From contig URJL01000053.1 in the NCBI GenBank assembly GCA_900548115.1, forward strand, positions 1 through 12,188: 12,188 nucleotides of DNA. The letters are read 5' to 3'. Of the stretch, positions 6,261-12,188 are shown piece after piece; position 1 is the stretch's first letter, and each line of letters begins with the position of its first letter. The stretch comes from an uncultured Eubacteriales bacterium. GTDB taxonomy: Bacteria > Bacillota > Clostridia > Oscillospirales > CAG-382. The notes beneath the pieces are model-generated. The model searched no databases. It was not told where the DNA came from and worked only from the letters and a program-made list of their open reading frames with translations. Made by a program: the position numbers and the translations under genes.

Positions 6261-9200
6261 ATGAAAAAGAAGTTTTTGGCGTGCCTTTTGGCTCTTTCCC
6301 TTTCACTTCCCACGCTTTATGCGGCCGAAGCCGAAACGGAAAGCGCCGACGGTACCCCCGACACCCCCGATGTTCTGCGGGACATTTTTGACGTACGGGG
6401 AGAGGAGTATACCGACGAAGCGGACGGCGAAAAACCGTACCGCGACGGGCAGATGCTCTCCGAGGTGCGCGAACCGACGGCGCTTTATTCGAACGGCGGC
6501 GAGATCTACGGACACGGCGCGCCCGACGAGAGCGCTCTTGCGTGGGAATCTCTCGGCGCTCTTTCGCTTCCGACGGGGAGCGTGACGATCGGTGAAAAGA
6601 ACTACGCGCTCACCGCGCGGCAGAAAATTCTTTTCTCGTCCGAGGGCGACCTTGACGGCGACGGACGCAAAAACGAGCTTGCGCTTCTTACGGCGGTGAG
6701 AACCGAAAACGGCGGTTCGCTTTTGATTCTCGGAACGGCAAAAGCGCCTTTTTCCGAAATTTTCCCCGCCGTCGTTCTGTATGACAGCAAGGCAAGCGGC
6801 GCGAGCGGCGATTTTTACGCCGACACGACCGCGCTTGTCAACAATTTTGCGCTCGCGTGCGCCGATATAAACGGCGACGGATACGACGAGATCGTGACGA
6901 CCTGCCCCACGAGCGGCTTTGCGGGCGCGTCGAGCGGCGACAAATACGGCTTTGACAATTTCGGCGGCGCGTATCTTTGGACGCTGACCGAAAACCGCAC
7001 CTCCGAAAGCTTTCATACCGCGGGCGGCTGGAACGCCGTTCCCCGGAATCTCGGCGTGGGACTTCGGACATCGGTCGACACCTGCCACATCGGTGCGCCC
7101 GGCGTTACGGTATCGCTTGCAGCGGGCGACGTGAACGGCGACGGACGGGACGATATTGTCTCGGCGATCTCTTCGACGAAGATACAATACAACGCGAACT
7201 ATTCGAGCAACATGTTTGCGGTTTATTACATCGAGGGAAGCGACGATCTTTCCGCGCTTTATTCCAACCGAAAACTGCTCACGAATTATATCGACGCGGA
7301 CACGCGAAAAACACTTTCGCTCAGCATCACGAACGGAAACGCGGCAAGCTTTGATGCGAAGATTTACGATGTGGACGGCTCGGGAAAGCCGACGGTCTTC
7401 TTATCGCTCAAAGAAACGGTTCATTCATGGGCGGCTTTTTCGGGAAAATACATGCTGACGCCGAGCTTTTATGTTTTGGCGTTCGACCGTAAGGAAAACG
7501 GCGCGTTTACCTCGTCGGTCGTTTATCACGGCGGCATTTATCACAACGGCTGGCTCGATGCGAGCGAGTACAGCGACACCGATTATGTTTACCGCACCGA
7601 TCCCGTCGACTGCGCGCCCGTGCGCATCGGTCTTTTGAAGAACGATTTCGGCGCATCGGACGGCAAAAGAGCCTATCTCTCGTCGGGAACGCTGATTGCC
7701 GATCAGAAGCTCATCTCCTTTGTCCGTTACGCCGACGGCGATACCTACCGCTACGAAACAAAGGACAGGGGTGCTTTTACCGGCTCGTGGGGACGCAGCG
7801 GCGAAACCGCCTACGGCTATAAGACGGGCGAGTGCGTTTTTTACGACAACGGAATCAATGTAGCGGAGATCCGCACGGCAAACGTTTCTTTTGACGGCAA
7901 GTCGTATACCGACGCGGCGCTTGTGCGCGCCTATACCTCGAACGGAAAATTCCGCACCTATTTTCTTTCGGGAAGCGGCGCGGGATATACTCTCTCGCCC
8001 TCCGACACACTCCGTTCCGACGGCAAGGACGGCGCGGCGGTCGCCATGCCCGACACCGACGCCGATTCGATCTGCCTGCGCTACAACAAGCACGTATTCT
8101 TCTGGTCCGACCCGATTCTTGTTGCGGCTCTGGCGTCGCCGCCCTATTTCGATTCGCTTCCGTCGGACATGTATACCAACAGCCAGACGACCTACGGGCG
8201 CAGCGTCTCCTCTTCGAGCGGAAAAAGCGAATCCTTCACCGTCTCGGCAGGCGCGTATATTTCGACCGAGATCAAAGCGGGCAGCCTCGGCACCGCGGGC
8301 GTTTTCGAATCGGAGAGCGAAGCGATGAGAAGTCACGGCTCGGGCGGCGAAAGCACGCGTGAGGTCACCTTCTCGCAAAGCTTTTCGACAAGCGGCGGCG
8401 AGGACACGGTGGTTCTGACGACAATCGGCTATGACGCTTATTCCTACACCGCGTATTATCCCGGTGTCGACGGAGAACTTGCAAGTGCGCCGTATATCGT
8501 TTACGTTCCGCGCGGCGGTTCGGAGGCGATCCGCACGGCAAGCCTTAACTACGAGGATTACCTCTCCTTCATTCCGTATGCAAACGGTGCGCTCCCCGAT
8601 CTTTCGGATGTCTTTACCCACACCGTCGGCAAGCCCGAAACGTATCCGACATCTGCACCGAGCGGCTCGGGCGTGAAGGCGGGCAGTATTCTCGCGCACA
8701 AAAATCTTTCGACCTTCCCGTCGAACACGGGCAGTCAGACCCTTTCGATCGACATTACCGAAGGGCAGTCGACCGAAACGACCTCCGGCTCGTCGGTCAG
8801 CGCAAAATTGGGCGGCGGTATCGAAGTCGAGGGCGAGGATATTTTCGGCATGGTCGACATGGGAACAAAGGTCACCGTCGGCTCGTCGCAGGAAAAGGAA
8901 TACGAATGTGCCAAGATCGAAACGCACGCGGTCGGAACGACCTTTGAGGGCGTCGTCTTCGGTCAGGGCGACGGCATGAACGTTTCGGGACGCGGCGAAA
9001 AGAAAGCCGATTTTAACTGGAGACTGCTCCATTACATTTACGATCAGCGCGACGAAAATCAAAACAGCGTCCGCCAATTCCCCGTTATTACCTACATTCT
9101 TTCGGGCGTGACACAGCCCGAGGGCGTCATTCCGACCTCGGTCACCGTTACGCCCGCGGCGCGTTCGATCGAACAGGTCGGACCGAAAACGCCGGGCTAT

Positions 9201-12080
9201 AAAAACACGGCAGGCGGCTTTACCGTCCGCGCCGAGGGCGTAACGCGCGAAGCGTATACCGCGCTTTGCGGCGCACCGCTCGGCATGACGCTCGAAAGCG
9301 GCGGCAATATCGGCGTCGGAACGCCTTTCTCCTTCGGAATTTCCATCAACGGAAACGTTTTGCCGGGAGAATATACCCTTCGTCTGAATGTCGGCGGTGT
9401 TCTTTCGAATCCCTTCACCGTGACGGTGACCGAATACGAGGAGCCGATCTATATCGAAGCGGACAAGACGGCGCTCGATTTCGGAAGTATGCGCTATAAT
9501 TACGGCAAGGGTACGCCCGCGGCATCGGCACAGACCGTAACGATAAAGAACATTCACACCGAAACGGTAAGCGGACTTTCCGCCTCCCTTTTGGCGGGCG
9601 ACGACAGTGACTTTGTTGTTTCGACTCCGCTTTCGTCGGATACGCTTTATGCCAAGGGACTTCCGAATTCTTCGGCGACCGTGTCGGTCCGCCCGAAGGA
9701 ACGGCTTTCGGTCGGAACGCACACCGACACGCTTATCGTGGACAACGGGATCACCTCGGCATCGGTCATGCTGACCTACACGGTCACAAGCCCCACCATC
9801 CCCGGCGCGCCCGGCTTTGTAAATCCCGTAAAGACCGTTCCGAATCCCGTTCGTCTCTTCATAAACGCTCCCGAGGACGACGGCGGCGGAAAAATGAAGG
9901 CGTACCGCTACACGGTTCTGGGGCACGAGTACTATCTGGACGAAAACGGCGAACAGATCTATTACACCTACGCAAACGACGCGCAGAGCGGCACGTATTT
10001 CCAGATGTGGGTAGACGGCGAATTTACCGTCGGCGAAACGTATACGATCGGCGTAAAGGCGGTCAGCGAGTGCGGCGAAGGTCCGGTCGCTTACGATACC
10101 TTCACGATCTGCAAACCCGAAAACGATCCGAATCCCCCGCGCAATGTCAAGGGCTACGGCGGCGACGGGAAAGCCTATATCACGTGGGATGACACCGATT
10201 ATTGGGGTGAAAACGAAGATTACCCCGTAATTTTCAATAAGTCCTACAGGATCGGTTATTATTGGAACGGAACCGAATTTCTGGTCGGTGCGGACGACAA
10301 CTGCTTTTCGCAGAGCGGACTTACAAACGGTACGGAATATACCTTCAAGGTCTACGCCGTGACCGACAACCGCGAAAGCTTTGTCACGGTGAAGATCACC
10401 CCGAGCGCCGAGAGCGCTGCTCCGTCAAGACCGACAAAGTTTAAGGCGGACGGTGCGTACCGCCGGATGACCCTTTCGTGGAACGCGCCCGATTTCGACG
10501 GAAACACCGACATTGTAAGCTACGAGGTATCGAAGGACGGCGGAGAAAGCTATGTCGATACCGACGGCGCGACGGAATATACCTTCACCGAGCTTACCAC
10601 CAACCGAGAGTACACGTTCCTCGTCCGCGCGGTCAATGCCGTCGGCAAGGGCGACCCTGCCGTCCTTACGGCAGCTCCGCCGTCGAAGCTCTCCGCCCCC
10701 ACGATGAACGGCGTGAACGTCGGATATGAGCAGCTGGAGCTGGATTTTGTTCCGAACACCGAGGAATCGGTCACGGGATACGAGCTTTCGGTAAACGACG
10801 GAGCATGGGAAAAGATCGAACCGATCGCCTTTAACGGAAGTCTTCGCTATGTTCTTTCGGGGCTTGAAAACGGAAAAGCCTACAAGCTTTGCCTTCGCGC
10901 GGTCGACGGCGAGGGCGGCGGTCGGACGGCTGTTTACACCCGCACTCCGAGCGAAAATGCCCCGAAACCGCTGAAAAACGCCGGCGTTGAGCCGCTGAAC
11001 GGCGGTATCCGCTTCTTCGGCGAAAAAGCGGATGAAAACGGATCGATGCGTTATTTTGTCGACGGCGAACGATATTCGTGGAGCTTTTCGAACGGATACG
11101 CCTGCTACGGCTACGAAAACGGAAAGGAATATACCGTATCCCTCTATTCCGACGGCTACGGCTCGAACGGAGCGTATTACTGCAGCGCGGCGTATTTCAC
11201 CGTAAAGCCCGACGCGTCGATCCCGAAAGCGCCCTCCGAACCGATCGTAAAGACCTATCTTACCGACGAGACCGTCCGTCTTGTCTGGTCGGTCGAGGAT
11301 AGCGGCGGCGCGCCGATCGAATCGTGGACCGTTTCGTTCCGAGACGACGAGATCGAGCTTCCCGCCGAGCAGACCGAGCTTACGCTTCACATTTCCGAAG
11401 CCGATCGCAAGCGGTATTATTATTCGCGCTTCTATGTGCGCGCGAAAAATTCCGCCGGCACAAGCGAGGGCGGCGCATATATCGACCTCGATCTGCGCCT
11501 TGAAGGCGGCCGAAGCCTGCTGCTTTCGTCGGAGCACGGCGAAGTTCTCAGCGAGCCTTTTGCGCTGGTGGCGGAATATACGATGTGGGATGAAAACAAC
11601 GAGCCGTACACCGAAAAACAAGAGGTGACGGGAAATACCTCCTGGGGCTTTGCTTCGTCCGATGAAAGAATCACATGGGACAGCGTCGGGAAGCGCATTG
11701 CTGTCTCCGAAACGCTTCCCGACGGCGCTTACACCGCGACGGTGAGCGTCGAGTACCGCGAATCGGTCGTCTATGAGCGCACGGTTGCGATCCTTGTCGG
11801 AGAACAGCCCGCCATTCTCTCCGCCGTGAAAGGTGAAAACGGCGTTACGGTGACGCTCGAGCTTTCCGAAACGCTCGGAAACGTGACGCTCCACATCGCG
11901 GCATACGACAAAAACGGCGCTCTTGCGTCGGCCGCCTTCCGCACGGTATCGGCGGAAAGTCTTGAAAACGGCTCTCTCTTTGTGCCGATCGAAACGCAGA
12001 ACGCGAAAGACGTAAAAGTGTTCCTCCTTCAGGATAACCGATCGCTCAAACCCCTTTGCGAAGGCGTTCTTGCAAAATAA
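6261..12080 (+). CDS. Giant exported FG-GAP / fibronectin type III multidomain protein
   Basis: 1939-aa exported protein with a signal peptide at residues 1 to about 22 (MKKKFLACLLALSLSLPTLYA). Residues near 130, 202 and 290 carry DLDGDGRKNE, DINGDGYDE and DVNGDGRDD, calcium-binding loops of FG-GAP/VCBS beta-propeller repeats; a weaker one is near 370 (DVDGSG). Residues 615-950 are an unassigned beta-rich region with Ser/Thr/Gly/Glu-alternating stretches. An Ig-like domain (956-1060) and an ASH-like domain (1064-1177, LDFGSM, VTIKN) follow. About six fibronectin type III-like modules span 1179-1747 (for example GTEYTFKVYAV and NREYTFLVRAV), then a further beta-sandwich to 1848. The C-terminal module (1848-1939) resembles one I recall at the ends of other clostridial secreted proteins. 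There is no LPXTG motif, SLH repeat or C-terminal membrane anchor. Adhesion or binding of a large ligand is plausible; no catalytic motif is seen. Confidence 0.95.
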   Translation: MKKKFLACLLALSLSLPTLYAAEAETESADGTPDTPDVLRDIFDVRGEEYTDEADGEKPYRDGQMLSEVREPTALYSNGGEIYGHGAPDESALAWESLGALSLPTGSVTIGEKNYALTARQKILFSSEGDLDGDGRKNELALLTAVRTENGGSLLILGTAKAPFSEIFPAVVLYDSKASGASGDFYADTTALVNNFALACADINGDGYDEIVTTCPTSGFAGASSGDKYGFDNFGGAYLWTLTENRTSESFHTAGGWNAVPRNLGVGLRTSVDTCHIGAPGVTVSLAAGDVNGDGRDDIVSAISSTKIQYNANYSSNMFAVYYIEGSDDLSALYSNRKLLTNYIDADTRKTLSLSITNGNAASFDAKIYDVDGSGKPTVFLSLKETVHSWAAFSGKYMLTPSFYVLAFDRKENGAFTSSVVYHGGIYHNGWLDASEYSDTDYVYRTDPVDCAPVRIGLLKNDFGASDGKRAYLSSGTLIADQKLISFVRYADGDTYRYETKDRGAFTGSWGRSGETAYGYKTGECVFYDNGINVAEIRTANVSFDGKSYTDAALVRAYTSNGKFRTYFLSGSGAGYTLSPSDTLRSDGKDGAAVAMPDTDADSICLRYNKHVFFWSDPILVAALASPPYFDSLPSDMYTNSQTTYGRSVSSSSGKSESFTVSAGAYISTEIKAGSLGTAGVFESESEAMRSHGSGGESTREVTFSQSFSTSGGEDTVVLTTIGYDAYSYTAYYPGVDGELASAPYIVYVPRGGSEAIRTASLNYEDYLSFIPYANGALPDLSDVFTHTVGKPETYPTSAPSGSGVKAGSILAHKNLSTFPSNTGSQTLSIDITEGQSTETTSGSSVSAKLGGGIEVEGEDIFGMVDMGTKVTVGSSQEKEYECAKIETHAVGTTFEGVVFGQGDGMNVSGRGEKKADFNWRLLHYIYDQRDENQNSVRQFPVITYILSGVTQPEGVIPTSVTVTPAARSIEQVGPKTPGYKNTAGGFTVRAEGVTREAYTALCGAPLGMTLESGGNIGVGTPFSFGISINGNVLPGEYTLRLNVGGVLSNPFTVTVTEYEEPIYIEADKTALDFGSMRYNYGKGTPAASAQTVTIKNIHTETVSGLSASLLAGDDSDFVVSTPLSSDTLYAKGLPNSSATVSVRPKERLSVGTHTDTLIVDNGITSASVMLTYTVTSPTIPGAPGFVNPVKTVPNPVRLFINAPEDDGGGKMKAYRYTVLGHEYYLDENGEQIYYTYANDAQSGTYFQMWVDGEFTVGETYTIGVKAVSECGEGPVAYDTFTICKPENDPNPPRNVKGYGGDGKAYITWDDTDYWGENEDYPVIFNKSYRIGYYWNGTEFLVGADDNCFSQSGLTNGTEYTFKVYAVTDNRESFVTVKITPSAESAAPSRPTKFKADGAYRRMTLSWNAPDFDGNTDIVSYEVSKDGGESYVDTDGATEYTFTELTTNREYTFLVRAVNAVGKGDPAVLTAAPPSKLSAPTMNGVNVGYEQLELDFVPNTEESVTGYELSVNDGAWEKIEPIAFNGSLRYVLSGLENGKAYKLCLRAVDGEGGGRTAVYTRTPSENAPKPLKNAGVEPLNGGIRFFGEKADENGSMRYFVDGERYSWSFSNGYACYGYENGKEYTVSLYSDGYGSNGAYYCSAAYFTVKPDASIPKAPSEPIVKTYLTDETVRLVWSVEDSGGAPIESWTVSFRDDEIELPAEQTELTLHISEADRKRYYYSRFYVRAKNSAGTSEGGAYIDLDLRLEGGRSLLLSSEHGEVLSEPFALVAEYTMWDENNEPYTEKQEVTGNTSWGFASSDERITWDSVGKRIAVSETLPDGAYTATVSVEYRESVVYERTVAILVGEQPAILSAVKGENGVTVTLELSETLGNVTLHIAAYDKNGALASAAFRTVSAESLENGSLFVPIETQNAKDVKVFLLQDNRSLKPLCEGVLAK

Positions 12081-12125
12081 AAAATCCCGCCCGCGGCACT
12101 TTCCGAAGGGAAGACCGCGGGAGGA
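12074..12125 (-). terminator. Intrinsic terminator for a leftward transcript
   Basis: CCCGCGG (12090-12096) pairs with CCGCGGG (12115-12121), and the stem continues past a small bulge (12085-12087 with 12123-12125). In minus-strand RNA it is followed by UUUUUU-A-UUUU, the complement of 12074-12084, which overlaps the last codon and stop of the exported protein gene. On the plus strand no T-run follows. The terminator therefore serves a minus-strand transcript entering from beyond 12188. Bases 12126-12188 contain no recognised gene. Confidence 0.75.
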
Positions 12126-12188
12126 AGAACGCTGTCCATGAAAGGAACCGACCGAAAAAGCCTCCGAAACGGCGGGGCAGAGCAAACG

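Noticed and set aside
7425..9926. 833-aa open frame antisense to the giant exported protein
   Set aside because: Arg/Val/Ala-rich shadow of a gene with clear domains; no family features or ribosome binding site seen.
10425..12185. 586-aa minus-strand open frame running into the right edge
   Set aside because: It runs through a minus-strand terminator and is antisense to fibronectin modules; composition is that of a shadow frame.
1..12188. CRISPR array, insertion sequence, integrase or phage genes
   Set aside because: No regularly spaced direct repeats, transposase motifs or terminal inverted repeats around a coding gene were found.

Overview
The window looks like chromosome of a moderately GC-rich Bacillota, most likely a Clostridia gut lineage (Oscillospirales or Christensenellales type). 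This rests on strong AGGAGG-type ribosome binding sites, sigma-A-like promoters, an S-layer-homology (SLH) protein whose repeats carry TRAQ/TRGQ motifs, a MalT-like LuxR regulator and large exported multidomain proteins. The genus is inference; no marker gene is present.

Layout, left to right. Positions 1-137 hold no convincing gene but a dense set of hairpins, including a perfect 16-bp stem. A bidirectional terminator follows at 133-173. A long minus-strand gene (190-3069, GTG start) encodes an exported SLH protein with a Lys/Asp/Thr-rich spacer, a transglutaminase-like domain with an intact Cys-His-Asp triad and an InlB-type repeat. Upstream on the same strand lies tRNA-Ser(GGA) (3252-3343), with encoded CCA, a near-consensus promoter and its own terminator. 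An intergenic stretch of about 250 bases with imperfect inverted repeats separates it from a divergent pair on the plus strand.

The plus-strand pair is an 814-aa STAND-type LuxR regulator (3735-6179) and a 1939-aa exported protein (6261-12080). The second gene has its own very good promoter only 16 bases after the regulator's stop codon, with a small palindrome over the -35 box. The protein combines calcium-binding FG-GAP-like repeats, an unassigned Ser/Thr-rich beta region, Ig-like domains, about six fibronectin type III modules and a C-terminal module that I recall from other clostridial secreted proteins. The window ends with a terminator pointing leftwards, so a minus-strand transcript enters from the right.

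Taken together this is a cell-surface and secretome region. The SLH protein probably stays on the cell wall. The large protein appears released or loosely attached. The adjacent LuxR regulator is the natural candidate to control it, but that link is inferred from gene order and promoter layout only.
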